Source: Actinomycetes bacterium
Lineage (GTDB): Bacteria; Actinomycetota; Coriobacteriia; Anaerosomatales; Anaerosomataceae
Length of the DNA: 61,339 nt
Direction: 5' to 3'
Assembly: GCA_022839745.1 (NCBI GenBank)
Contig: JALHJB010000009.1
Coordinates: 50,001-111,339 of the forward strand
Of the stretch, positions 1-10,075 are shown piece by piece. Made by a program: the position numbers and the translations under genes. Every line of letters begins with the position of its first letter. Within the stretch, counting starts at the first letter, position 1. Below the pieces are notes generated by a model. It was not told the DNA's origin and made no database searches. It saw nothing but the letters and a program-made list of their open reading frames with translations.

Positions 1-2572
<2,572 letters not shown>

Positions 2573-2672
2573 TCTATTCAAGATGTTCTGACTCGCTATG
2601 CAGCTCTCAGGGCGTGAGACGCCCGGAGCGTGCTGTTGACAGCAGAAGAGTGTTCCAGCACTCGACGGTCGC

Positions 2673-2816
2673 GAGCCGTCGGATGTGTTCAGTGGCTATG
2701 GCGGAGGGGGTACACCCGATCCCATTCCGAACTCGGAAGTTAAGCCCTCCAGCGCCGATGGTACTGCGGTGTAGTCCGTGGGAGAGTAGGACGTCGCTGA
2801 ACACATCCGACGGCTC
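2673..2816 (+). other. 5S precursor processing stalk
   Basis: The arms 2673-2694 and 2795-2816 are complementary over about 22 bp with a single mismatch. They extend the terminal stem of 5S rRNA well beyond the mature ends. Such stalks are cut by RNase III or RNase M5-like enzymes during 5S maturation; that role is inferred. Confidence 0.6.
2687..2804 (+). rRNA. rrf: 5S ribosomal RNA
   Basis: The typical 5S core is visible: CCGATCCCATTCCGAACTCG near 2716-2735, then GCGCCGATGGTA and GGGAGAGTAGG. The 5' and 3' ends pair with each other. The gene lies about 115 nt after the 23S end, as in an rrn operon. The exact mature ends are estimated. Confidence 0.93.
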
Positions 2817-2853
2817 GACCCGTTCTTGGGGACATGTGGGACCGCCGTATGTT

Positions 2854-2870
2854 TGCCGTGGGACACGGCA
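2854..2870 (+). other. short perfect hairpin between rrn operon and nifU-like gene
   Basis: TGCCGTG and CACGGCA form a perfect 7-bp stem with a GGA loop. No T-tract follows. It could help end rrn transcription or act as an operator for the promoter immediately downstream. The function is uncertain. Confidence 0.3.
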
Positions 2871-2877
2871 CGACTTC

Positions 2878-2886
2878 TGCTAGAAT
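2878..2886 (+). promoter_or_regulatory. extended -10 promoter for nifU-like gene
   Basis: TGC followed by TAGAAT (2881-2886) is an extended -10 element about 95 nt before the start codon. No convincing -35 hexamer is visible at the usual distance. Confidence 0.45.
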
Positions 2887-2981
2887 CGGCCGGTACGCCG
2901 ATGCGCGGTGTCGCGGATCGGCGGGGTCGATGAGACGTGAATGCCGGCATTGCGTCGGCTGTCCCGTGGAAGGAGTCTCCC

Positions 2982-3203
2982 ATGAAGGATCGTGTTCAGA
3001 CAGCACTCGATAAGATCAGGCCGGCGCTGCAGGCTGATGGTGGCGACGTCGAGCTCGTCGAGGTCACCGATGACGGTGTCGTGAAGGTGGCCCTCCAGGG
3101 CGCATGCCGTGGATGCCCGATGTCGCAGTTGACGTTGGCCAACGGCGTCGAGCGCGTGCTCCGCGAAGAGGTGCCCGAGGTGCAGCGCGTGGAGCCGGTC
3201 TAG
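2982..3203 (+). CDS. NifU C-terminal domain-like Fe-S scaffold protein
   Basis: A 73-residue protein consisting only of the NifU C-terminal domain, which in this family carries or transfers Fe-S clusters through a Cys-x2-Cys pair. That pair is seen in CRGCPM near residues 45-50. The first half matches the family pattern (start MKDRVQ, then ALQADGGDVELV). ATG 2982 is chosen because GGAAGGAG at 2968-2975 sits just upstream; a longer GTG-started frame from 2937 has no such site. It is a single gene between the rRNA operon and nrdJ, followed by a hairpin terminator. The target of the cluster cannot be told from sequence. Confidence 0.88.
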   Translation: MKDRVQTALDKIRPALQADGGDVELVEVTDDGVVKVALQGACRGCPMSQLTLANGVERVLREEVPEVQRVEPV

Positions 3204-3234
3204 CCACAGCAGTACTCAGAGCCGCAATGACCCG

Positions 3235-3259
3235 AACGCCGCCCCTCGTGGGCGGCGTT
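3235..3259 (+). terminator. hairpin terminator after nifU-like gene
   Basis: AACGCCGCCC (3235-3244) and GGGCGGCGTT (3250-3259) form a perfect 10-bp stem with a 5-nt loop. It begins 31 nt after the stop codon. Only a short T-containing tail follows. Confidence 0.7.
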
Positions 3260-3396
3260 CGTCGTTCAGCGGGGCGCTGACGCGCTCGTTGCCGTGGGGG
3301 TCGGCGCGCCCGTCGCCGTCGGCTGACCCCGCAGTCGCCTGGGCGCTCCGCACGCGACCGTCTGGTGACCGTTCGTCGCGCGGGTGGCATTGCGCA

Positions 3397-3425
3397 TTGC
3401 ACCCCATATCTTGGGCAGCTAGAAT
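3397..3425 (+). promoter_or_regulatory. nrdJ promoter
   Basis: TTGCAC at 3397-3402, a 17-bp spacer, and TAGAAT at 3420-3425 form a good vegetative promoter about 80 nt before nrdJ. It lies in the 305-bp stretch between the nifU-like gene and nrdJ, which otherwise holds only the terminator at 3235-3259. Both NrdR-type boxes overlap or flank its core elements. Confidence 0.65.
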
Positions 3426-3447
3426 CGAAAAGCGCTACATATTGTGC
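3401..3447 (+). promoter_or_regulatory. tandem NrdR boxes upstream of nrdJ
   Basis: Two 16-bp sites, 3401-3416 (ACCCCATATCTTGGGC) and 3432-3447 (GCGCTACATATTGTGC), match the NrdR-box pattern with the core C-W-A-T/C-A-T-A/C-T-W-G. Their starts are 31 bp apart, three helical turns, which is the spacing known for NrdR operators. One covers the -35/spacer and the other follows the -10. NrdR is the ATP/dATP-sensing repressor of ribonucleotide reductase genes. The nrdR gene is not in this window. Confidence 0.75.
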
Positions 3448-3508
3448 CACGGGGGGTGTACGCACACCGGTGGTATTTCACGTCTGAGGATCGCAAGGAG
3501 GAGCTACG

Positions 3509-5785
3509 ATGCCCGAGCAGGACACCACCACGTACTCGAGGACGATCGACGAGATACTGTCGCCGAACAGCCTCAAGGTCCTGCAGAAGCGGTACTTGAA
3601 GAAGAACGACAGTGGTGAGGCGATAGAGCTGCCGTCGGACATGTTCATCCGAGTCGCGGAGAACATCGCCTCGGCCGAGGCCGCGTTCGGGGCGTCACCT
3701 GAGCAGGTCGCCGAGACCGCTCGTGACTTCTATGATCTCATGACGTCGCTCGAGTTCCTGCCGAACTCACCCACACTCATGAACGCCGGCCGCGAGCTGC
3801 AGCAGCTCTCCGCGTGCTTCGTGCTGCCGGTTGCTGACTCGATGGATTCCATCTTCGGAGCGGTTCGTGACACCGCGATCATCCACAAGTCCGGTGGCGG
3901 CACCGGGTTCTCGTTCTCGCGTCTGCGTCCCGCCGGCGATCAGGTACGTTCCACCCAGGGTGTGAGCAGCGGACCGATCTCGTTCATGCGGGTGTTCAAT
4001 CAGGCGACCGAGGCGGTCAAGCAGGGCGGTACGCGCCGGGGTGCCAACATGGGCGTGTTGCGTGTCGACCATCCAGACATCGTCGAGTTCGTGAAGTGCA
4101 AGCTCGACGGCGACTTTGCCAACTTCAACATCTCTGTGGCTATCACGGAGGAGTTCATGGACGCCGTGCGTTCGGAGACCACGTACCAGCTGCGGAACCC
4201 CCGCAACGGAGAGCCTGCCGGCGAACTCGATGCGCGCGAGGTCTACGACCTGATCGTCGAGATGGCGTGGGCGACGGGCGATCCCGGCATCATCTTCATC
4301 GACCGCATGAACCGCGACAATCCCACGCCACTGCTCGGTGAGATCGAATCGACCAACCCGTGTGGCGAGCAGCCGTTGCTCCCGTACGAGGCGTGCAACC
4401 TTGGCTCCGTGAACCTCTCCAAGTTCGTCCGTTATGCGGAGTCTGGCACAGACGTCGATTGGGATCGGCTGGCAGACGTCGTCCACCGCGGCGTCCGCTT
4501 CCTGGACGATGTGATCGAGGTCAACCAGTATCCGCTAGAGAAGATCGCCGAGCTGGTGGCGGGCAACCGTAAGATCGGTCTGGGCGTCATGGGGTGGGCG
4601 GACATGCTCATCATGATGGGCGTGGCCTACGACTCTGAAGAGGCCGTCGCGTTAGGCGAGAAGGTCATGGGCTTCATCCAGGCCGAGGCGCGCCGCGCGT
4701 CGATGAAGCTTGCCGAGGAGCGCGGCGTGTTCCCCAACTGGGAGGGCTCCATCTACGACACGCCCGATGGTATGCGTCTTCGGAACGCGACGGTCACGAC
4801 GATCGCGCCCACCGGCACGCTGTCGATCATCGCCAACTGCTCGTCGGGTATCGAGCCGCTGTTCGCCGTGTCGTACGTGCGCACGGTGATGGACAACGAC
4901 AGGCTAGTCGAGGTGAACCCGCTGTTCGAGGACCTAGCCGTCAAGCAGGGCTTCTACAGCCGTGAGCTGATGGCTCTGATCGCGGACCACGGCTCCGTGC
5001 AGGGAATCGAAGGCGTGCCGGACAGTGTCCAGCAGGTGTTCGTGACGGCGCACGACATCGCACCGGAGTGGCACGTCCGTATGCAGGCCGCGTTCCAGAG
5101 GTCGACCGACAACGCCGTGTCCAAGACGGTGAACTTCGGCAATGAGGCGACCATCGAGGACGTCCGGCACGTGTACGATCTCGCGCACGAGCTTGGCGTC
5201 AAGGGCGTCACGATCTACCGCGATGGCAGCAAGGAGAACCAGGTCCTGTCCACCGGCAAGACCTCGAAGAGCGGCGAGGCCGCAGACGCCGGTCGTCACG
5301 GTGAGATCGAGCCCCGTCCGCGGCCCTCGGTCACCATGGGTCGGACCGAGAAGATCCAGACCGGCTGCGGAAACCTGTACGTCACGATCAACTCCGATGA
5401 GCAGGGTCTGTGCGAGGTCTTCACCCAGATGGGCAAGTCCGGCGGGTGTGCCGCAAGCCAGTCTGAGGCGCTGTCCCGGATGATCTCGGTGTCTTTGCGT
5501 GCGGGGGTCGACCCTCATGCGATCCTCAAGCACCTGCGGGGCATCCGATGCCCGAGCCCCGCGTGGGCCCAGGGCGGCAAGGTGCTGTCGTGCGCCGACG
5601 CGGTGGGTATCGCGATGGAGCACTATCTCGAGTGGATGGAGACCGGGCAGGCGTCGACACTCGTTTCCAAGAACACCGATGGCCTTGTGAACCTCTCCGG
5701 TGCGTGTCCGGAGTGCGGCGGCGCGCTCGAGCACGAGAGCGGATGCGCCGTGTGTCGTGCCTGCGGCTATAGCAAGTGTGCGTAG
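3509..5785 (+). CDS. nrdJ: adenosylcobalamin-dependent (class II) ribonucleotide reductase
   Basis: A 758-residue enzyme that reduces ribonucleotides to deoxyribonucleotides using vitamin B12, so it works with or without oxygen. The active-site motif N-x-C-x-E lies at 283-287, giving thiyl Cys285. The reducing pair would be Cys103 and Cys296; the 11-residue gap from 285 to 296 equals that in characterised class II enzymes. The C-terminal end is Cys-rich (C-x2-C repeated after about residue 733), as in NrdJ tails that re-reduce the active site. ATG 3509 follows AAGGAGGAG at 3496-3504. The gene is in one operon with dcd (11-nt gap) and is probably repressed by NrdR. Confidence 0.97.
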   Translation: MPEQDTTTYSRTIDEILSPNSLKVLQKRYLKKNDSGEAIELPSDMFIRVAENIASAEAAFGASPEQVAETARDFYDLMTSLEFLPNSPTLMNAGRELQQLSACFVLPVADSMDSIFGAVRDTAIIHKSGGGTGFSFSRLRPAGDQVRSTQGVSSGPISFMRVFNQATEAVKQGGTRRGANMGVLRVDHPDIVEFVKCKLDGDFANFNISVAITEEFMDAVRSETTYQLRNPRNGEPAGELDAREVYDLIVEMAWATGDPGIIFIDRMNRDNPTPLLGEIESTNPCGEQPLLPYEACNLGSVNLSKFVRYAESGTDVDWDRLADVVHRGVRFLDDVIEVNQYPLEKIAELVAGNRKIGLGVMGWADMLIMMGVAYDSEEAVALGEKVMGFIQAEARRASMKLAEERGVFPNWEGSIYDTPDGMRLRNATVTTIAPTGTLSIIANCSSGIEPLFAVSYVRTVMDNDRLVEVNPLFEDLAVKQGFYSRELMALIADHGSVQGIEGVPDSVQQVFVTAHDIAPEWHVRMQAAFQRSTDNAVSKTVNFGNEATIEDVRHVYDLAHELGVKGVTIYRDGSKENQVLSTGKTSKSGEAADAGRHGEIEPRPRPSVTMGRTEKIQTGCGNLYVTINSDEQGLCEVFTQMGKSGGCAASQSEALSRMISVSLRAGVDPHAILKHLRGIRCPSPAWAQGGKVLSCADAVGIAMEHYLEWMETGQASTLVSKNTDGLVNLSGACPECGGALEHESGCAVCRACGYSKCA

Positions 5786-5796
5786 GCGAGGTCGGC

Positions 5797-6360
5797 GTGG
5801 TTCTCTCCGACAGGACGATACGGCAGCAGATGGCGGCGGGCAGGATCGTGGTCGACCCCTGCGATCCGCGGGACATCCAGCCCTCAAGCATCGATCTGCA
5901 TCTCGGTTCGGGATTCCAGGTGTTCCGCAACTCCCGGTACCCTTACATCGACCCGAGTGTCGAGCAGGCGGGATTGATGGATCCGGTCGAGGCGACGGCG
6001 GGTGAGCCGTTCGTGCTGCACCCAGGTGAGTTCGTGCTGGGCGCCACGATCGAGCGCATCGAGCTGCCCGACGATATCGTCGCCCGGCTCGAGGGAAAGT
6101 CGTCTCTCGGCCGGCTTGGCCTGCTCATCCACTCCACTGCCGGCTATGTGGATCCGGGGTGGATCGGCACGCTGACGCTCGAGCTCAGCAACGTGGCGAA
6201 TCTGCCCATCGTGTTGACCCCGGGTATGGCGATCGGACAGATCTCGTTCATGCAGATGAGCACCCCGGTCGACCGTCCCTACGGTTCGCCTGAGCTCGGC
6301 AGCAAGTACCAGGGACAAGTCGAGCCTACTCCGAGCCGCTCCTTCCGGAGCCGACTCTAG
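5797..6360 (+). CDS. dcd: dCTP deaminase
   Basis: A 187-residue trimeric-dUTPase-fold enzyme that deaminates dCTP to dUTP, feeding dTMP synthesis. The conserved segment G-K-S-S-L-G-R-L-G (100-108) and the catalytic Glu in T-L-E-L (about Glu129) are present, as is HSTAGYVDPGW. GTG 5797 gives the usual N-terminus (MVLSDRTI) with a GGCGAGG site before it. An earlier GTG at 5776 would overlap nrdJ and add seven atypical residues. Whether it also hydrolyses dUTP, as in the bifunctional form, cannot be settled by eye. It shares the NrdR-controlled transcript, so dNTP supply and balance are co-regulated. Confidence 0.95.
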   Translation: MVLSDRTIRQQMAAGRIVVDPCDPRDIQPSSIDLHLGSGFQVFRNSRYPYIDPSVEQAGLMDPVEATAGEPFVLHPGEFVLGATIERIELPDDIVARLEGKSSLGRLGLLIHSTAGYVDPGWIGTLTLELSNVANLPIVLTPGMAIGQISFMQMSTPVDRPYGSPELGSKYQGQVEPTPSRSFRSRL

Positions 6361-6374
6361 AGCGGGACGCAGGG

Positions 6375-6423
6375 CCCGGGCGCGCGCCTCCGTCTCGCGG
6401 GGCAGGAGGCCGCGACGCCCGGG
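6375..6423 (+). terminator. large GC-rich hairpin after dcd
   Basis: Outer arms CCCGGGCG (6375-6382) and CGCCCGGG (6416-6423) and inner arms GCCTCC (6386-6391) and GGAGGC (6405-6410) nest into one hairpin 15 nt after the dcd stop. No T-tract follows, so termination is plausible rather than certain. Confidence 0.45.
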
Positions 6424-6515
6424 TCGTGTGTCGCCCGGCGCTCCACGTGTCACTCGATGCTCCGTGTCTCGCCCAGCGTCCGTGTCTCGCCCGGCGCCCA
6501 TGTGTCCCGGCGTGC
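6424..6515 (+). repeat. degenerate ~18-bp tandem repeats
   Basis: The unit CCGTGTCTCGCCCAGCGT occurs at 6462-6479 and, with two changes, at 6480-6497. Decayed copies surround it (TCGTGTGTCGCCCGGCGCT before, CCATGTGTCCCGGCG after). The array fills the gap between dcd and the next gene and encodes nothing recognisable. Confidence 0.55.
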
Positions 6516-6566
6516 GAGGCGTGTATCGGGTACCCTTGCACGAGAGTCCGCGCGAAAGGTGGAGCG

Positions 6567-6803
6567 ATGGCCTGCTGGTCGAACAGAGGATGCGACGACG
6601 AGATGCGTGAGCGCTGCCCGCATGCTATCGATCCTCGTGAGCAGTGCCCGCTGTCGTGCCTGTACTCCAGGTGCGACCGGGAAACGCATCGCCTCGCGAC
6701 CGATCCGTGGCTGATGCTCGACCCAACGGTCGACCGCTCGGCCGCAGCGAAAGAGGTCTGCACGACGTGCGTGTTCTTCCTGACGAACGGCCCCAGGGCG
6801 TAG
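6567..6803 (+). CDS. small Cys-rich conserved-type protein
   Basis: A 78-residue protein with eight cysteines, arranged as an early cluster (Cys3, Cys9, Cys17, then CPLSC and one more) and a late C-x2-C (CTTC). This suggests metal or Fe-S binding, but I do not recognise a named family. ATG 6567 follows AAAGGTGGAG. The reading frame of the next gene begins inside its last 37 bases, so the two are probably translationally coupled. A link to the Fe-S DNA glycosylase downstream is inferred from that arrangement only. Confidence 0.7.
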   Translation: MACWSNRGCDDEMRERCPHAIDPREQCPLSCLYSRCDRETHRLATDPWLMLDPTVDRSAAAKEVCTTCVFFLTNGPRA

Positions 6804-7585
6804 GGGCCGAAGCCGCCGCCGCGGCGCTGCGGGCGTACGGCGAGGAGCTCGCCGTACTCGGGGCCGCGCAGACAGGTGGCGCCTTCACCGACGATCCGGC
6901 CGCCGACGCGTTCATCAAGGCGCACCCCGGGGCGTTCCTGATCGGTGTGCTGTTCACGCAGGGTGTCTCGGCCGAGCGCGCGTGGGCCGGACCATACCTG
7001 CTCGCCGAGCGGCTCGGCCACTTCGACATGGCGCGGATGGTTGACGAGCCCGCACGGGTGGCGCAGGCGGTGACGGCGGCGCCTGCGCTCCATCGGTTCG
7101 TGAACACCCTGCCGGGATGGATCGTCGAGGCGGCCTCGCGCGTGCTCGATGAGTACGGTGGCGACGCCTCGGCCATCTGGCCGGATGGAGCTCCGCTGGT
7201 GGAAGTCGTCGCTCGCTTGCGAGCGTTCAAGGGCATCGGCCCCAAGAAGGCCATCATGGCCGCGGAGATCCTCGTCCGGCACTTCCGCGTGCGACTGACC
7301 GGCACCGAGTGCGGGAGCGTGGCCTACGACGTGCACGTCCGGCGGGTCTTCCTGCGCACGGGCATGGTCGACGTGGACACCCCGGAGGCGGTTGCCGAGG
7401 CTGCCAGATGCGCCTGTCCGGAGTCGCCGGGAGTGCTGGATCTTGCCACCTGGCTGGTGGGTCGCGAGTGGTGCAGGCCCGCCGAGCCCCGATGCGACGA
7501 TTGCCGGATCGGACATGTGTGCCTCCGCCTGGTCGATCGGACGGTCGAAGGGGTCGGCGTCCGGGCGTCGGTCGAACGGTCGTGA
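6767..7585 (+). CDS. HhH-GPD family DNA glycosylase, endonuclease III-like, with [4Fe-4S] cluster
   Basis: About 272 residues. The helix-hairpin-helix F-K-G-I-G-P-K-K-A lies at 154-162, with Lys161 in the place of the Nth catalytic lysine. The catalytic-type Asp is at about 189 (Y-D-V-H-V-R-R-V). The cluster ligands are Cys236, 243, 246 and 252 with the exact spacing C-x6-C-x2-C-x5-C of endonuclease III and MutY. It should cut damaged bases in base-excision repair. It is divergent from ordinary Nth, so the lesion specificity is open. The start is uncertain: GTG 6767, with AGAGG at 6752-6756, is preferred; an upstream ATG at 6644 lies deep inside the preceding gene. Confidence 0.8.
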   Translation: MRVLPDERPQGVGAEAAAAALRAYGEELAVLGAAQTGGAFTDDPAADAFIKAHPGAFLIGVLFTQGVSAERAWAGPYLLAERLGHFDMARMVDEPARVAQAVTAAPALHRFVNTLPGWIVEAASRVLDEYGGDASAIWPDGAPLVEVVARLRAFKGIGPKKAIMAAEILVRHFRVRLTGTECGSVAYDVHVRRVFLRTGMVDVDTPEAVAEAARCACPESPGVLDLATWLVGREWCRPAEPRCDDCRIGHVCLRLVDRTVEGVGVRASVERS

Positions 7586-7591
7586 CAACGA

Positions 7592-7619
7592 CTGTGGCGG
7601 GCCCGGAGGCCCGCCACAG
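7592..7619. terminator. bidirectional terminator
   Basis: CTGTGGCGGGCC (7592-7603) and GGCCCGCCACAG (7608-7619) form a perfect 12-bp stem with a CGGA loop. It sits between two convergent genes and so can serve both. Confidence 0.75.
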
Positions 7620-7648
7620 GAAGTGCCACCGTTGCCGGAGGTCGGGAT

Positions 7649-8938
7649 CTACCCCAGCGAGCGCATCAGCAGACCTGAGGCGAGCTTCGGGTAGAAGTAG
7701 GTCGTCTTCTGAGGCATGGTCTCTCCGGCGAGCGCGACCTCGCGAAGCTGGTCCATGCGCGTCGCGTTAAGCAGGAACACCGCGTCGGCGTCGCTCGCGA
7801 GCGCGTCGGTCTCCTTCTTGGCGAAGGCGAGCCGGTCGAGCGTTGCTGGGACATCGGGGTCGATCCCGAACAGCGGCTTCAGGATCAGCTCCTGCAGTAC
7901 CGCCACATCCAGTCGCTTCCAGGCGTCCGAGTGATCGCCCGCGATGAGGACCGTCGGGTCAGCGTCCTGCTTGAGCGTGGCGAGGCGCAGCGTTCCGTCG
8001 GCGGTGCGTACCGCAAAGGCGGTACGTCGGGCGGCGGACAGCGCCTGCGCGGGAGCGCCGGCGAGCTCGGTCAGGTCGAAATGCTCGGCCAACCGGCCCC
8101 AGAACGCCGCCGCGTCGAACGCCCCTTCACTGCGTGCGAGGCGATGGGTGGGCAGCACCACGAGGTCCGGGTCGTCCATGTTCACGAGCGTCATCATGAC
8201 GTAGTCGTACGCCGGGTCGGCAGGCGTGATCCCGGCCGCCGCGTCGGCCGCCCGGCGTTCGTCCCGATAGGCGAGCGCGGTCGTGTACCGGTGATGTCCG
8301 TCCGCGATGAAGACCGGGCGGTCGCCGATGATCCCGGCCACAGCCGCGATCGTTTCCGGGTCCTTGATGGCCCACACGCGGCTCAGCACGCCATCAGCGT
8401 CTGTGGCGTGGCATGAGGGCTCACCGGCGATGGCCGCGTCAAAGAGCGCGTCGGTCTCGCCTGCCGGATCCGAGAACAGGCCGAAGACCTGGCTCAGGTT
8501 TGCCGCGGTTGCACGGGTGAGGTTCAGGCGATCGGCGATCGCCTTGGGGAGCGTGCGCTCATGCGGCAGCACCACTCCGTCGGAGAACGGGTGGAGGCGG
8601 ACCGCGGCAACGAAGCCGCGGCGCCGGACTGGCCGGCCTTCGTGCTCCCAGGACTGCTCGACCACGTAGATGGCGGGTGCGTCATCGTCAACGAGCACGC
8701 CGTCGTCGAACCAGCGCTGCCAGGTGGCCGCACCGGTCTCGTAGCGGTTGCCGGGCGCCTCGGGGTCGAGCGGTCCGTCGGGGAGCTCGAGTGCCACGAC
8801 ATTGTGCGCGTCGCGTGCGAGGAGGGCCGTGCGGTCCTCGGGGCTCACCACGTCGTAGGGGGGCGCCGTCAGTGCGCTCAGGTCGGCACCGGGCTCGTGC
8901 CGGTACATGCGTGCGCGGAACGGGCGGACGAGCGACAT
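7649..8938 (-). CDS. DUF1015 family protein
   Basis: A 429-residue protein of the DUF1015 family (once loosely annotated as SerB-like). Typical features are the N-terminus with R-P-F-R-A and APPYDVVS (about residues 26-33), the VLPHERT segment and the IADGHHRY motif. The biochemical role of the family is not established. ATG at 8938 follows a clear AGGGGAGGT site on the minus strand; the frame runs further upstream without a ribosome site and would overlap azlD. It is followed by a strong bidirectional hairpin. Confidence 0.85.
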   Translation of the reverse strand: MSLVRPFRARMYRHEPGADLSALTAPPYDVVSPEDRTALLARDAHNVVALELPDGPLDPEAPGNRYETGAATWQRWFDDGVLVDDDAPAIYVVEQSWEHEGRPVRRRGFVAAVRLHPFSDGVVLPHERTLPKAIADRLNLTRATAANLSQVFGLFSDPAGETDALFDAAIAGEPSCHATDADGVLSRVWAIKDPETIAAVAGIIGDRPVFIADGHHRYTTALAYRDERRAADAAAGITPADPAYDYVMMTLVNMDDPDLVVLPTHRLARSEGAFDAAAFWGRLAEHFDLTELAGAPAQALSAARRTAFAVRTADGTLRLATLKQDADPTVLIAGDHSDAWKRLDVAVLQELILKPLFGIDPDVPATLDRLAFAKKETDALASDADAVFLLNATRMDQLREVALAGETMPQKTTYFYPKLASGLLMRSLG

Positions 8939-8976
8939 GGGACCTCCCCTGGATGAGCGATATCTGCCTGGCGAGT

Positions 8977-9303
8977 TTAGCCGAGCAGTGCGGTGAATGC
9001 CAGGAAGCAGGCGACCCCTACGATGGTTGCGCCGAGAGAGCTGCGGAACCGCCAGTACGCAACGCCGGTCACCACCGACGCCCAGAGGTACGGGTTCTGA
9101 AGCGGGTTGAGCCACTGGCCGTCGGGGCGCACAACGCCGCCCACTACGAGCGTTGCCATCGCGGACGCAGGGATGTACGACAGCCAGCGCTTCGCCCACG
9201 CGGGCAGTTCGGCACGTGAGAGAATGGCGATCGACGGGAAGCGGGTCGCGAAGTTCACGACCGCCATGCCGATGATCACCGCCCAGATGGCCGAATCGCT
9301 CAT
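8977..9303 (-). CDS. azlD: AzlD-type branched-chain amino acid exporter small subunit
   Basis: A 108-residue membrane protein with about four hydrophobic segments, matching the AzlD family (segment N-F-A-T-R-F-P-S near residues 17-24). It works with AzlC to export branched-chain amino acids or analogues. Its ATG overlaps the azlC stop by 4 bp (ATGA), showing translational coupling. Confidence 0.85.
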   Translation of the reverse strand: MSDSAIWAVIIGMAVVNFATRFPSIAILSRAELPAWAKRWLSYIPASAMATLVVGGVVRPDGQWLNPLQNPYLWASVVTGVAYWRFRSSLGATIVGVACFLAFTALLG

Positions 9304-10004
9304 CGGCTCACCACCGTTGCGGCTGTTGCCGCCAGGATGGGGGCGACGATCAGGTACCAGGGGTCAGGGAGCACAAGCATGAGGCCGATCGCGCACAGCG
9401 CGGCCACAAGCGCCGTGAGAACGTGCGTGCGGTCCTCGGCCTGAGCCACCAGAAGCGCCGTGAACATCGCCGGCATTGCGAACTGCACGCCGAAGCGCGT
9501 TGGATCGCCGATCGCTCCCGCGGCAAGCGCGCCGGCCGCGGAGCCCAGGACCCAGCCCGTCCACGCGATCACCCCGACACCGGCCATTGATGCGAAGTCC
9601 GCCGTTCCGCGCCGGCTGTCATCGATGTTGACGGCGAACGTCTCGTCGGTGAGCGTGAAGGCGAGGAACGCCTGACGGGGGAGCGACATACCCGCGACGT
9701 GCTGCGACATGGCCGCCCCGAATAGGACGTAGCGAAGGTTCACGATCGCCGTGGTGAACACCACCGCTGCCGCTCCGGCGCCTGCGCCCATCAGCTGCAG
9801 GGCGATCAGCTGCCCGGCGCCTGCAAGCGCGGTTCCCGAGCAGATGGCCGCCTGCAGGGGCGTGAATCCCAGACCGCGGGCGACGATGCCGAACGCCGCG
9901 CCGATGGGTGCATACCCGAGGAAGATCGGGAGCCCGAGCTTCAGGCCCCGTACGAATCGCGCCCGCGACGGGCACGCGTCTTGCTTGCTTGTCTGCTCAG
10001 GCAT
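9300..10004 (-). CDS. azlC: AzlC-type branched-chain amino acid exporter large subunit
   Basis: A 234-residue integral membrane protein of the AzlC/LIV-E family, with the G-Y-A-P-I-G-A-A-F-G-I segment near residues 36-46 and a T-D-E-T-F-A segment in the middle. It forms the exporter with AzlD, encoded directly downstream with a 4-bp overlap. No Shine-Dalgarno site is visible before ATG 10004; instead a -10 box ends exactly 6 nt before it, which suggests a leaderless message. Confidence 0.88.
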   Translation of the reverse strand: MPEQTSKQDACPSRARFVRGLKLGLPIFLGYAPIGAAFGIVARGLGFTPLQAAICSGTALAGAGQLIALQLMGAGAGAAAVVFTTAIVNLRYVLFGAAMSQHVAGMSLPRQAFLAFTLTDETFAVNIDDSRRGTADFASMAGVGVIAWTGWVLGSAAGALAAGAIGDPTRFGVQFAMPAMFTALLVAQAEDRTHVLTALVAALCAIGLMLVLPDPWYLIVAPILAATAATVVSR

Positions 10005-10010
10005 GCAGCG

Positions 10011-10019
10011 ATGGTAGCA
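10011..10019 (-). promoter_or_regulatory. extended -10 box for azlC, leaderless type
   Basis: On the minus strand TGC-TACCAT (hexamer 10016 to 10011) is followed by exactly 6 nt and then the azlC ATG at 10004. That puts the likely transcription start at or next to the A of the ATG. Confidence 0.5.
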
Positions 10020-10075
10020 TAGGCCGATCCCCTCGCCGGGGTATCATCTACAGTGATGACATGGAGGTGACACAG

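Noticed and set aside
3260..3508. Possible cobalamin riboswitch before the B12-dependent reductase
   Set aside because: No B12-box or conserved core could be found; the region is explained by a terminator, a promoter and two NrdR-type boxes.
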